Source: Alloprevotella sp.
Lineage (GTDB): Bacteria > Bacteroidota > Bacteroidia > Bacteroidales > Muribaculaceae
DNA: 64,000 nucleotides
Assembly (NCBI GenBank): GCA_023663135.1
Contig: JAMPIE010000003.1
Coordinates: forward strand, 1-64,000
Direction: 5' to 3'
The translations under genes and the position numbers were made by a program. This document shows, in pieces, positions 18,511-27,158 of the stretch (the stretch's first letter is position 1; the number at the start of each line of letters is the position of its first letter). The notes under the pieces are model-generated. The model worked only from the letters and a program-made list of their open reading frames with translations, was not told the DNA's origin and did no database searches.

Positions 18511-21324
18511 ATGATAAACCGTAAATCGATACTTACTGCATTACTGTCTGCGGCAGTGGCCACCTCTGTGGCTACTGCCCAGACTGTAGAGATTAGCCCC
18601 GCGCCGCGCAATGTGACATGGGGCGCCGAGGCCTTTGCACGCCCTGCCGGAGTGGCGCTCATCGGCGCCACTGATGCTGATGCCGATGCCATCAGTGCGC
18701 TCACCGACGTGTTTCCCTCCTCAGCCTCAGGCATCAGCGTCACCATTGGCGAGAAGGGCCATCCATCAGTGGCCCCCTATGCCGACAAGATACCCGACAG
18801 CGACGGCGGATACTACCTCTCTGTCACCCCTCAGGGGGTGGTGATAGCCGGCAACAACGCCAAGGGCACCTTCTATGGAGTGCAGACTTTCCTCCAAGTG
18901 GCCTCGCAGCCCAATGTGATGAGCGTGGAAGTGAGCGATTATCCCGCGGGGCTCAACCGTGGTGTGGTCGAGGGCTTCTATGGCAATCCCTGGAGCGTGG
19001 CCGACCGACTGAGCCAATTTGACTTCTACGGAGCCAACAAACTCGACACATATATATATGGCCCTAAGGATGATCCCTATCACCATGGGCGCTGGCGCGA
19101 GCCTTATCCCGACGACAAGGCCGCTGAGATGAAGACTATGGCCGAAGCTGCTGCCAGGAACAAGGTGTGGTTTGTCTGGGCCATGCATCCCGGCAACGCT
19201 ATCGTGAGTGCCGACGACCGTCAAGCCGCCCTTGACAAGCTTGAGCTGATGTATGGCTTGGGCTTCCGCTCCTTTGCCATCTTCTTTGACGATATATCCA
19301 ACTATTCCGGCACCAATCAGGCCGATTATCTCAACTATCTTACCGATAACTTTGTAAAGAAACACCCCGACGTCACCCCTATGATAATGTGTCCCTCGCA
19401 ATACAATCGAGGATGGGTGGGCGGCTCTTATCTCTCCGAACTCGCCAAGGATCTCTATCCCGAGGTGAGAGTGATGTGGACAGGCAACTCAGTGGTTGAC
19501 ATGATCAATGTCTCTGACGTGGAGTGGTTTAAGAATCAGCTTGGCCGAGATCCACTTATTTGGCTAAACTATCCTGTCAACGACTACGGCCAGCACAATC
19601 TGCTCATGGGCCCGTTTTATGGCAACGATGTTGAGGTCCCTGCGATGGTCTCAGGCTTCACCGCCAATCCCATGCAGTATGCCGAGGCATCAAAGGTGGC
19701 TCTCTATCAGCTTGCCGACTATCTCTGGAACCCCGAGGCTTATGATTCCGACAAAGCCTGGGAGCGCTCAATCTCATATCTGATGCCAGGCCATGAAGAG
19801 GCCTTCAAGACATTTTGCATCAATAATGTAGACCTTGCGCCCAACACCCACGGCCTGCGCCGCTGGGGCGAGAGCCCTGCCTTCAAGGCCATCATAGACT
19901 CCCATCCATTGCTCGACGCTGAAGCCCGAGCCCTCTATCGCACCGAGTTTGAGAAGATAGCCGCTTCGGGTGCTGAGCTCCTTAGCCTCTCACAGGAGAG
20001 TGCGCTCGTGGCCGAGACTCTCGAGTTCCTGAAATGTTTTGAGCTTCAGGGTCGCCGCGGCTCCCTGGCCATGGACATGTCAGAGGCCTTGGAAAAGGCA
20101 GATGCTGAAGCTTTCGTGGCTGCCTACAGCGAGTATAAGACCCTCACGGCAGAGGCCGAGGCATTGATGAGCCGTGGCTATCAAGGGTCGATTCAGCGAG
20201 TGCAGCCCCATACCGCCACCCTCTATGTGGAGCCTTTCATATCGACGACGGTCAACAACCTGATTGCCGACTATAAAGATGGCGGATATTTCATTCCCGC
20301 CGGTCTTTTCCCTGCCCAAGTGGTTGAAAACGGCATCTACTTCATCCGTCATCAGAGTCGCTACCTCACTAACGTTGAGGCCGGAGGCAAGGGCGGTTAT
20401 CCGGTGTTCACCGATGAGCTCGACGTCGTTAACCCCGATCGTCAAGCTTGGCGCATACGCCTCGACCCTGAGACAGGCCGATATTCCATCATCAATCTTC
20501 AGGATGAACGCTACCTCAACGAGAAGGGCGAGTTTACCGTGAGCGATGATACTAACCCGTTTGAGAGCTCATGGCACACCTATATTATTTACCGCCACAA
20601 CGGCGACTATGCCATCCGCAACGGTGGAGCAGCCAAAAACGCCTTCTGGGGTGTGGAGGGCAACCGAGTGGTGAAGATCGCCAACGACACCTTGGGCTAC
20701 GACAGGATGATTTTCTCCATCGAGCCGTATGCCTCTGAGCAGACTCTTCCTATGATTGTCGATGGGCAGACCTATTTTATTATGGATGAGGCCGGACGCT
20801 ATCTCACCAACGATGACCCCAATGGCAGCGGCGGCCATCCCATCTTTATAGAAACTCCCCGCAGGCTCACCTCGCGTCATCAGTGGACCTTCACCCTCGA
20901 CTCCATCGAGGGGAGGGTAGACCTTTGCTCGGTTGCCGATGGCCGGTATGTCAACGAGAAAGGCGACTTTGGCACCAACCGTTTTTATGCCGATTGGAAC
21001 ACCTATGAGTTTTATGCCTGCGGCGACACCTATGCCATCCGCAACGGCGGCTCGGCCGGCCAAAATTTCTGGGCTGTCAGCGGCGTCCGCATCGTCAAGG
21101 GGGGTGTCAACGACATGGCCTACCTTTTCCGCGTGGTTGATGCTACTGTTTTCGGCTCCATAGATCAGGTGGGCCACGACAAGGCCGATGCCACAGAGAC
21201 GCGCCGAGAGTATTTTGACCTCATGGGTCGCCGTCTCGCCTCAGCCCCCGCCCAGGGCCTGTTTATCACCAAGATATATCGGGCCGATGGCTCAGTAGAG
21301 TCCGCTAAGACCCTTGCTCGATAA
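18511..21324 (+). CDS. GH84 beta-N-acetylglucosaminidase, second of a tandem pair, with two C-terminal modules
   Basis: A 937-residue paralog of the preceding gene, with the same order: signal peptide (ends ATAQ), GH20-like domain, GH84 catalytic domain with D260-D261 in AIFFDDIS, then a helical region. It carries two copies of the trefoil-like module (about 607-747 and 748-879; each has a YLTN- or YVNEKG-type strand and an AIRNGG motif) where the upstream paralog has one. The last about 58 residues contain EYFDLMGRRLASAPAQGLFI, a C-terminal motif common on secreted Bacteroidales proteins and also present in the giant protein at 27825-33899. The two catalytic domains are close in sequence, which points to a tandem duplication followed by module gain or loss. 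It ends before a strong terminator. Confidence 0.93.
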   Translation: MINRKSILTALLSAAVATSVATAQTVEISPAPRNVTWGAEAFARPAGVALIGATDADADAISALTDVFPSSASGISVTIGEKGHPSVAPYADKIPDSDGGYYLSVTPQGVVIAGNNAKGTFYGVQTFLQVASQPNVMSVEVSDYPAGLNRGVVEGFYGNPWSVADRLSQFDFYGANKLDTYIYGPKDDPYHHGRWREPYPDDKAAEMKTMAEAAARNKVWFVWAMHPGNAIVSADDRQAALDKLELMYGLGFRSFAIFFDDISNYSGTNQADYLNYLTDNFVKKHPDVTPMIMCPSQYNRGWVGGSYLSELAKDLYPEVRVMWTGNSVVDMINVSDVEWFKNQLGRDPLIWLNYPVNDYGQHNLLMGPFYGNDVEVPAMVSGFTANPMQYAEASKVALYQLADYLWNPEAYDSDKAWERSISYLMPGHEEAFKTFCINNVDLAPNTHGLRRWGESPAFKAIIDSHPLLDAEARALYRTEFEKIAASGAELLSLSQESALVAETLEFLKCFELQGRRGSLAMDMSEALEKADAEAFVAAYSEYKTLTAEAEALMSRGYQGSIQRVQPHTATLYVEPFISTTVNNLIADYKDGGYFIPAGLFPAQVVENGIYFIRHQSRYLTNVEAGGKGGYPVFTDELDVVNPDRQAWRIRLDPETGRYSIINLQDERYLNEKGEFTVSDDTNPFESSWHTYIIYRHNGDYAIRNGGAAKNAFWGVEGNRVVKIANDTLGYDRMIFSIEPYASEQTLPMIVDGQTYFIMDEAGRYLTNDDPNGSGGHPIFIETPRRLTSRHQWTFTLDSIEGRVDLCSVADGRYVNEKGDFGTNRFYADWNTYEFYACGDTYAIRNGGSAGQNFWAVSGVRIVKGGVNDMAYLFRVVDATVFGSIDQVGHDKADATETRREYFDLMGRRLASAPAQGLFITKIYRADGSVESAKTLAR

Positions 21325-21327
21325 TCG

Positions 21328-21395
21328 CCCCATCGCGAAAATAAAGGCGGCAGGCTGCGCGTATGTGCAGCCTGCCGCTAACCTTTTTGCGATGG
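21328..21395 (+). terminator. Terminator after the GH84 pair
   Basis: A 12-bp perfect stem GCGGCAGGCTGC/GCAGCCTGCCGC (21347-21358 with 21367-21378) is followed by CTTTTT (21383-21388). An outer pairing CCCCATCGC with GCGATGGGG makes a longer cruciform that could also stop the convergent ThiE-like gene. Confidence 0.9.
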
Positions 21396-21402
21396 GGGGA
21401 GA

Positions 21403-21990
21403 TTATTGCTTGATAGGGATAATCTGCTCCATCACTTTCATGGTGTAGAGCATGGGGTCGGGGGCGGTGGCGATGGCCTCACTCATGGCCACTCCGTTGA
21501 CTCCCGTGGCCATTATCTGGCTGAGATTGTCGAGGGTGACACCGGCTCCGGCCACCACCGGCTCATCTATCCCGGCATCCTTCACCTCCTTGACGATGGC
21601 GGCGAGTGTGTCGGGACTTGAGATGGAGAGGAAGGCATAGTCGAGGTCTTTGGGCTTGAGCTGCTTCACTTCCTCGGCGGTGGAGGCATCAACGCCGATG
21701 ATGGCGTGGGCTCCGAGCCTCTGGCGAGCCTCGGCACCCTCCTCGATGGAGCTCACGTGGATGCCGGAGACTTTGAGCTCGTCAACCACGTCGATATGTC
21801 CGCGGATGATCAAGAACGTGTTGGTGTCTTCACATTCGCGGATGAGATCCATAGCCGCGTTGCGCACCTCGTTGTCGGATGCTCCGGGCATATCTATCTC
21901 AATCCAGCGGCATCCGCCGGCCATGGCTTGTCGGGCTTGCTCTACGGGAGTCAGTTGGCCGGCTCCCGGGATGGTTATGAATTGTAGCAT
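21403..21990 (-). CDS. ThiE/TenI-like TIM-barrel protein, non-canonical
   Basis: A 195-residue protein with the fold pattern of thiamine phosphate synthase and TenI (GGCRWIEIDMPG, FLIIRGHIDVVDELKVSGIHV, AIIGVDASTAEEV, VVAGAGVTLDNLSQIMATGVNGVAMSEAI). Two blocks needed by ThiE are altered: the usual N-D-R before the barrel strand reads R-G-H, and the FPTxTK-type loop is absent (FLSISSPDTLA). Synthesis of thiamine phosphate is therefore doubtful, and no other thi gene is nearby. It is followed 45 bases upstream by the MarC gene on the same strand, which may be in the same transcript. Fold assignment is fairly safe; the reaction is unknown. Confidence 0.75.
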   Translation of the reverse strand: MLQFITIPGAGQLTPVEQARQAMAGGCRWIEIDMPGASDNEVRNAAMDLIRECEDTNTFLIIRGHIDVVDELKVSGIHVSSIEEGAEARQRLGAHAIIGVDASTAEEVKQLKPKDLDYAFLSISSPDTLAAIVKEVKDAGIDEPVVAGAGVTLDNLSQIMATGVNGVAMSEAIATAPDPMLYTMKVMEQIIPIKQ

Positions 21991-22035
21991 GGGATATTTT
22001 CGTGTGTGAGGGTGTGTTTAAGAGATAACGTTTGC

Positions 22036-22686
22036 TCAGGCCGGAAGGTTCCCCTGACGGATGATGTCGATGAGGAGCGGCTTGAGGCCTGTGAAGAAAC
22101 ATTCAATGGCTATCACCATGAGGATAAGGCCCATGAGGCGCATCATCACGTTGTTGCCGGTCTCGCCCAGCATGCGGTCGAGCCGCGAGGAGAAGCGTAG
22201 CACAAAGTAGGTGAGCAGATAGATGATTGCTATGGAGGCAAAGAGGGTCACTATGTGGGGGAATGTGGTGGCCTCGTCCATGAGCATGATGCCGTTGGCT
22301 ATGGCTCCGGGGCCGCATAGCATGGGAATGGCCAGGGGGGTGATGGATATGTCGTCAGCATACACTTTCACCTCTTCATCTTTGAGCTTCATATTTGAAT
22401 ACTTGGCCTGGAGCATGTCAAAGCCTATCTTTAGGATGATAAAGCCGGCGGCGATGCGGAAACCATTGGTCGAGATGCCGAAGATCTTGAAGAGGAGCTG
22501 GCCACCGATGGTGAAGGCCATAAGGATGAAGAAGGAGATGACCGTTGCACGCCAGACGATGCGCGCGCGCTCCTTGTCGTCAAGGCCCTGAGTCATAGAG
22601 AGGAAGACGGGCATGGTGCCCAGAGGATTGGTCAGGGTGAAGAATGATGTCAGACAGATAAACGCAAAGGGGAGGATATTCTCCAT
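22036..22686 (-). CDS. MarC family integral membrane protein
   Basis: A 216-residue protein with six hydrophobic segments and the MarC signature: FFTLTNPLGTMPVFLSMT near the N-terminus and a second half with TPLAIPMLCGPGAIANGIM. MarC proteins were once thought to be involved in antibiotic resistance; their real function is not established. The start at 22686 is chosen because it begins directly with the first membrane segment; the 379-residue frame crosses the divergent ZIP gene. A -7 box TACCTTTG (22719-22726, minus) lies 33 bases upstream. Confidence 0.88.
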   Translation of the reverse strand: MENILPFAFICLTSFFTLTNPLGTMPVFLSMTQGLDDKERARIVWRATVISFFILMAFTIGGQLLFKIFGISTNGFRIAAGFIILKIGFDMLQAKYSNMKLKDEEVKVYADDISITPLAIPMLCGPGAIANGIMLMDEATTFPHIVTLFASIAIIYLLTYFVLRFSSRLDRMLGETGNNVMMRLMGLILMVIAIECFFTGLKPLLIDIIRQGNLPA

Positions 22687-22813
22687 GGCTGAGGGATGAA
22701 TGTGATTGAATGGATACGCAAAGGTATTGATTTTTGCGTTAGAAATGTCGCCGCGCTCCCCCAATTTTGTCACGGATGGGCAACATAAGTGGCGCCCCGA
22801 TTGTTTTTGAGGC

Positions 22814-23593
22814 ATGGAAGAGATGATTGTAAGCATCTTATTGCCCTTTTTAGGCACCACTCTGGGCTCAGCCTGTGTGTTTATGATGCACAAAAATATG
22901 GTTCCTCTCCTGCAAAAGGGCCTCACGGGCTTTGCGGCGGGTGTGATGGTGGCCGCTTCGGTGTGGTCGCTGCTCATCCCGTCGGTGGAGATTACCGGCC
23001 GCGAGGGGTTTATGAGCATCTTGCCGACTCTCGTGGGGTTTGCCTGCGGCATGGCTTTCTTGCTATTTCTCGATGAGATTGTGCCCCACCAGCATATCGA
23101 AAGCAGCCAAAGCGAGGGCCCGTGCTCACACTTGTCGCGAACGTCAAAGCTGGTCTTTGCCGTGACGCTCCACAATATCCCTGAGGGTATGGCTGTGGGT
23201 GTTGCTCTGGCGGCAGCGCTCGAGCATAGCTCTTATATGCCCATGGCCGGGGCGCTTGCTCTGTCGGTGGGCATTGCCATCCAGAATTTTCCGGAGGGAG
23301 CTATTGTGTCGATGCCGCTCCACACGGCCGGCAACTCTCGCCTGAGATCGTTTGTCATCGGCACATTGAGCGGGGCGGTAGAGCCTCTTGGAGCGGTGAT
23401 CACTATCCTCTTGGCTTCGCTGATTGTGCCTATCCTGCCTTATCTATTGGCTTTTTCGGCCGGGGCCATGATGTATGTGGTGGTGGAGGAGCTCATCCCG
23501 GAGACGCAGCAGGGTAGTCACTCCAATGTGGGCACCATAGGGTTTGCCGTGGGGTTTATGCTTATGATGGCCCTTGATGTGGTGCTCGGCTAA
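22814..23593 (+). CDS. ZIP family metal transporter
   Basis: A 259-residue inner-membrane transporter for zinc or another divalent metal. About eight hydrophobic segments are visible. The two metal-site helices carry HNIPEG (in VTLHNIPEGMAVGVAL) and QNFPEG (in GIAIQNFPEGAIVSMPL), as in the ZupT/GufA group; a short His-containing loop (EIVPHQHIES) lies between early segments. It diverges from marC and overlaps the convergent maf by 4 bases. No Zur-like operator was recognised. Confidence 0.92.
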   Translation: MEEMIVSILLPFLGTTLGSACVFMMHKNMVPLLQKGLTGFAAGVMVAASVWSLLIPSVEITGREGFMSILPTLVGFACGMAFLLFLDEIVPHQHIESSQSEGPCSHLSRTSKLVFAVTLHNIPEGMAVGVALAAALEHSSYMPMAGALALSVGIAIQNFPEGAIVSMPLHTAGNSRLRSFVIGTLSGAVEPLGAVITILLASLIVPILPYLLAFSAGAMMYVVVEELIPETQQGSHSNVGTIGFAVGFMLMMALDVVLG

Positions 23594-24180
23594 AATTCGT
23601 CGCGCAGAAGGCTATAGAGGCGGTGGATGGGGAGGCCCATCACGTTGAAGTAAGAGCCGTTGATGCTCCTTACGGCTGCTGCGCCTATCCATTCCTGGAT
23701 GCCATAGGCTCCGGCTTTGTCAAAGGGGCGGCATCGGGTTATATAGAAGTCGATTTCCTCGGGTGTGAGCGGGGCAAACACCACTTCGGTGGAGCATGAT
23801 GTCACTTTGCGTTTGTCCGTTGTGGCCACGGCCAGTCCGGTCACCACCTGATGTGGTGCTCCGGCAAGGCGGCGGAGCATCGTGTGGGCATCTTGCTCGC
23901 TGTGGGGCTTGCCCATGACCTCTCCGTCGGGGGCCACCACTACGGTGTCGGCCGTGATGACGAGCTGATTGCCCTGTGGAGGGTAGGCGCAGCTCTTGAG
24001 CTTGGCCAGATAGGGCGCCACCTCCATGGCGGGGGTGTCTGTGGGATATGTCTCCTCGATATTGCGGGGCTCGGCCACGGTGAAGGGTATGTCGAGCATG
24101 GCGAGCAGCTCACGTCTCCGGGGCGATGCGCTGGCCAGGATTATGTCATACTTGTCGAGATGAGTAAGTGGGTTTTTCAT
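23590..24180 (-). CDS. maf: Maf-like nucleoside triphosphate pyrophosphatase
   Basis: A 196-residue house-cleaning enzyme that hydrolyses non-canonical nucleotides (dTTP/UTP type in many Maf proteins). Conserved blocks are LASASPRRRELL, ADTVVV, GKPHSEQDAHTML, HQVVTGLAV and DKAGAYGIQEWIGA. It lies 20 bases downstream of the KdsC-like phosphatase gene and is the last gene of the operon that begins with the SPOR-domain gene at 27006. Confidence 0.94.
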   Translation of the reverse strand: MKNPLTHLDKYDIILASASPRRRELLAMLDIPFTVAEPRNIEETYPTDTPAMEVAPYLAKLKSCAYPPQGNQLVITADTVVVAPDGEVMGKPHSEQDAHTMLRRLAGAPHQVVTGLAVATTDKRKVTSCSTEVVFAPLTPEEIDFYITRCRPFDKAGAYGIQEWIGAAAVRSINGSYFNVMGLPIHRLYSLLRDEF

Positions 24181-24200
24181 AATGTCTTATAATGAGAGCG

Positions 24201-24725
24201 CTACCATCCGAAGGCTTTTGCATCGGCCATCCATAGCCCTTTAGCGCGGAGGATTTGTTCGAGGAGGTCTCGTCCGACACCATATCCGCCCATGACCGGG
24301 GAGATATATCGGGCCACTCCCTTGATGTCGGGGCAGGCGTCGGCCGGGCAGCAGGGGAGCCCCACTTCGCGCATGGCCATCAGGTCGGGGATGTCGTCGC
24401 CCATGTAGGCCACTTCGGTCGGGTCGAGGCTGTTGGTCTCCATCCATCGGTGGAGCAATGGCACTTTGTGGGCGGCCCGGGTGAAGATGTCGGTAATACC
24501 GAGGCCTGAATATCTCACCTCCACGGCCTTGGAGTCGGCACCGGTGATGACGGCAATCTTAATCCCTTGCTTGACGGCAAGCTGGAGGGCATAGCCGTCG
24601 CGGACGTTGACCATGCGCAGCGGGGTGCCCTCGGCATCCATCGGTATGGTGGCCGGCGACAACACTCCGTCGATGTCAAAGGCCACTGCCTTGATGAGGG
24701 TAAGGTCGTAGTCAATCTTGCTCAT
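24201..24725 (-). CDS. KdsC-like HAD phosphatase
   Basis: A 174-residue HAD hydrolase without a large cap, the size and pattern of 3-deoxy-D-manno-octulosonate-8-phosphate phosphatase. Motif I is FDIDGVLS, followed by MVNVRDGYALQLAVKQGI, motif II region AVITGAD, and motif III/IV YMGDDIPDLMAM. Function in lipopolysaccharide Kdo synthesis is likely from family, but related HADs act on other sugar phosphates. The start overlaps the end of the DUF2520 gene by 14 bases. Confidence 0.85.
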   Translation of the reverse strand: MSKIDYDLTLIKAVAFDIDGVLSPATIPMDAEGTPLRMVNVRDGYALQLAVKQGIKIAVITGADSKAVEVRYSGLGITDIFTRAAHKVPLLHRWMETNSLDPTEVAYMGDDIPDLMAMREVGLPCCPADACPDIKGVARYISPVMGGYGVGRDLLEQILRAKGLWMADAKAFGW

Positions 24726-25533
24726 AATGAGATGATATGGAGTTGGACAGGAGATGGTAGATTTCGCGAAGGGGAGGGGATAGAAGCTTTTCGTGGCCTT
24801 TCAACACACCATACGCGCCGCGCCGGGCCGGGCCTGTCTGTGCTGCCTCGGGGCCTATCTGGCGCGCTTTGCGGAGGGTCTCGCCGATGAGGGGGAGATA
24901 GTCGCTGAAGTTGCCGCCGGCCTGCCGGGCGAGGGTGTCGGCTATGGCCCAGAGATGGTTGGCAAAGTTGCAGGCAAAGACGGCGCCGCAGTGGAGCAGA
25001 CGGCGTTTACGTGAGTCGGCCTCCGCCACGCGTGATGTGATTGTTGAGGCTATCTGTCTGATGACGTCGAGGGTGGCGAGGTCGGAGGCCTCTATATAAA
25101 TAGGGGAGGCGGAGAGGTCGACGGCCACTCCGCGCGTGAAGGTCTGCATCGGGTAGATGACACCATGTCGAGGCGAGGCGGGGGCAAGGGCACTCATATC
25201 CACGGAGCCGGAGGTGTGGACCCACAGAGCGTCGGAGCCTTGGCTGGCTTGTGCTATGGGAGCGATGGCGGTGTCGGAGGCGGCAATGATCACCATGTCG
25301 GCGTCGCGGTCGGAGAGGGTGATGTCGTCAGATGCCTCTACCTCTTCTCCTAAGCTGTTGGCCAGGGCTTTGGCCGAGGCCAGGGTGCGGGCTATGACGC
25401 GGATTATCTCTACGTCACCCCCGCGTATCAGGGCCGGGGCGAGGCCCCAGGCCACATTGCCGGCTCCTATGATGGAGGCTCTTAGAGATAGGCCTGTTGA
25501 GGGTTCCAAGCACCTATGTGGATCTTCTCCCAT
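24712..25533 (-). CDS. DUF2520 Rossmann-fold protein
   Basis: A 273-residue protein with an NAD(P)-binding N-terminal fold (ASIIGAGNVAWGLAPAL) and a helical C-terminal DUF2520 domain (HCGAVFACNFANHLWAIAD; GPARRGAYGVLKGH). It resembles pyrroline-5-carboxylate and ketopantoate reductases, but its substrate is not known. With the ATG at 25533 it overlaps the nitroreductase gene by 52 bases; a TTG at 25509 would give a shorter N-terminus just before the glycine motif, and the conserved part starts at residue 17, so the true start may be downstream. It overlaps the KdsC-like gene by 14 bases at the other end. Confidence 0.83.
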   Translation of the reverse strand: MGEDPHRCLEPSTGLSLRASIIGAGNVAWGLAPALIRGGDVEIIRVIARTLASAKALANSLGEEVEASDDITLSDRDADMVIIAASDTAIAPIAQASQGSDALWVHTSGSVDMSALAPASPRHGVIYPMQTFTRGVAVDLSASPIYIEASDLATLDVIRQIASTITSRVAEADSRKRRLLHCGAVFACNFANHLWAIADTLARQAGGNFSDYLPLIGETLRKARQIGPEAAQTGPARRGAYGVLKGHEKLLSPPLREIYHLLSNSISSHYEQD

Positions 25534-26030
25534 GAAAGTTTCTCAAGGTTTTGGGGTTTGCGCTGCTCGGCGGGGTGACCTATGGTGATGATACAGAGCA
25601 CCGGTAGCTCTTCAGGTATGCCGAGGAGCGAGGCCACAAACTCGTCGGAGGGGGTAGAGTCGGCGGTTTGTCGCCCATAGACCTGCACCCAGCATGAGCC
25701 GAGGCCTAAGTCGGCAGCCTGTAGCTGCATGTAGGTGGCGGCGATGGAGGCATCTTCAATCCAGGGGTCGCTCTTGGCCGGGTCGGCGGTGACCACTATG
25801 GCCAGCGCACACTCTTTGATGGAGGTGGCATAGGCGGGCTTGCAGTCGGCCAAGCGGGTGAGGGTGTCGCGATCGTCGATGCACACAAATTGCCATGAGC
25901 GCGACGACTTGGAGGTGGGGGCCATGAGGGCGGCCTCAAGGATGAGCCTCACGTCGTCGGGGTCGATGGGCTCTGAGGTGTAACGCCTTATGCTTCGGCG
26001 CTCGGTGATGAGGTCGTGAAAGCTTTTCAT
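25482..26030 (-). CDS. Nitroreductase family protein
   Basis: A 182-residue FMN-dependent oxidoreductase of the nitroreductase family. MKSFHDLITERRSIRRY is the typical FMN-binding start, followed by LEAALMAPTSKSSRSWQFV and AATYMQLQAADLGLGSCWVQ. The C-terminus has the usual GIPEELPVLCIITIGHPAE. The start at 26030 is the only one consistent with the family length. It follows the SPOR-domain gene by 34 bases. Physiological substrate unknown. Confidence 0.92.
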   Translation of the reverse strand: MKSFHDLITERRSIRRYTSEPIDPDDVRLILEAALMAPTSKSSRSWQFVCIDDRDTLTRLADCKPAYATSIKECALAIVVTADPAKSDPWIEDASIAATYMQLQAADLGLGSCWVQVYGRQTADSTPSDEFVASLLGIPEELPVLCIITIGHPAEQRKPQNLEKLSWEKIHIGAWNPQQAYL

Positions 26031-26064
26031 ATGGGCAGGGGATGAATGTAAAGGAGGGGGAGGA

Positions 26065-27006
26065 TCAGCGCTTGAGGTAGACCCATGCCTCGGGGTTGCG
26101 CTTGGCAAAGTCGGGATTGGCTTTGAGCGCCATTGCCTCTTCGATAGATTGGCCGGTGGCGGCATAGACTCTGAAACGGCCATTGCGCTCAATGATGCCG
26201 AGCGAGCTTTCGGGGCGCGTCTCCATCCATCTCTCGGCCTCGCCGCGAGAGGCGAAGGAGCCAATGATAAGATAATACTTGGCTTTGGTTTCCTGGGCGG
26301 GCTTGGCCACGACGGGAGCCACGGCCAGCGTCGAGTCTGGCACCACGATGACCATCGTGTGGGTCATCGGCGCGTTGAGGCTCGGTTGAGGGGCGGGGGG
26401 CGGTATGGCGCCCACCGAGGCAAAGTCGGGACGGCTCTTGAAGTTGACCGAAATGGGGGTGGAGAGTGTGAGTGCCAGACCTAAGACGATGGCCACGAGG
26501 GCGGCTACGCGGAGGATGCGACGGCCCAGGCTTTCGCGAGTCATGATATGCACCTCGGCTGCCTCGGACTCTGACGATGAGTCGTCGAGGTTGCCGGCTG
26601 TGTTGAGCGCCAGCGGCTGGAGGTATTCATAGCGAGCGTTGGCAATGGAGTCGGCGGCCGATGTGAAGAGCATGGTGCCGTCATCGAGGCGGCGGAAGGC
26701 GCCGATGCGCGGGAGGGTCAGGGCACCGACGGTCTCATATTGGCTGCGCATGGAGCCCACTTCGGCGGCTATCTCCATCTTGGCGGCTTCATATGATATT
26801 TTCTCGCGACGAGCGAGCGATCGAGCCAGTAGGCCATCGTCGTGACACAGAGCGGGATTGAAGACCAGCGACCTCTTGGGTGGGGTGAGACATCCGCCAG
26901 TCAGGGCTGCCGGGGTGTGTGCCGCAATCAACCCTCCCCATCCGGGGATGATGACGCAGTCGGAGGTGGCTGCCAGATATTGGATATGTCGTTGAACTGT
27001 GGTCAT
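26065..27006 (-). CDS. HU-CCDC81/SPOR domain membrane protein
   Basis: A 313-residue protein. The N-terminal about 110 residues (CVIIPGWGGLIAAHTPA; SLVFNPALCHDDGLLA; ALTLPRIGAFRRLDDGTMLF) match the HU-CCDC81 type domain of Bacteroidetes. One membrane segment lies at about 165-182 (VAALVAIVLGLALTL). A Pro/Ala-rich linker leads to a C-terminal SPOR domain (about 240-313: KYYLIIGSFASRGEAERWM; RFRVYAATGQSIEEA), which binds peptidoglycan lacking stem peptides. The layout suggests a link between a cytoplasmic binding partner and the septal cell wall. First gene of its operon; a full consensus promoter lies at 27023-27054. Confidence 0.85.
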   Translation of the reverse strand: MTTVQRHIQYLAATSDCVIIPGWGGLIAAHTPAALTGGCLTPPKRSLVFNPALCHDDGLLARSLARREKISYEAAKMEIAAEVGSMRSQYETVGALTLPRIGAFRRLDDGTMLFTSAADSIANARYEYLQPLALNTAGNLDDSSSESEAAEVHIMTRESLGRRILRVAALVAIVLGLALTLSTPISVNFKSRPDFASVGAIPPPAPQPSLNAPMTHTMVIVVPDSTLAVAPVVAKPAQETKAKYYLIIGSFASRGEAERWMETRPESSLGIIERNGRFRVYAATGQSIEEAMALKANPDFAKRNPEAWVYLKR

Positions 27007-27022
27007 TGGTCTAAAATCATGG

Positions 27023-27054
27023 CAAAGTTAACGCTTTTTCACAAACGTTGCAAA
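27023..27054 (-). promoter_or_regulatory. Promoter of the SPOR-domain operon
   Basis: Minus strand TTTG (27051-27054), 20 bases, TAACTTTG (27023-27030). Full consensus; predicted leader of about 10 bases. Confidence 0.8.
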
Positions 27055-27123
27055 TCGACTTTTCTCTTTTTTTCGACGCGTAGAGATCTCATTTATGGCA
27101 AGAATGTTGACTCATAGAATAAT

Positions 27124-27154
27124 AAGCCTCTCCACTTAGACGATGGAGAGGCTT
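27124..27154 (-). terminator. Hairpin terminator of the monooxygenase-like gene
   Basis: Perfect 11-bp stem AAGCCTCTCCA/TGGAGAGGCTT with a 9-base loop, followed on the minus strand by ATTATTCTA. It is separated from the gene it would serve (stop at 27333) by repeat copy 2. Confidence 0.65.
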
Positions 27155-27158
27155 GCTA

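Noticed and set aside
22036..23175. Longer MarC frame of 379 codons
   Set aside because: The extension is antisense to the ZIP gene and lacks membrane segments.
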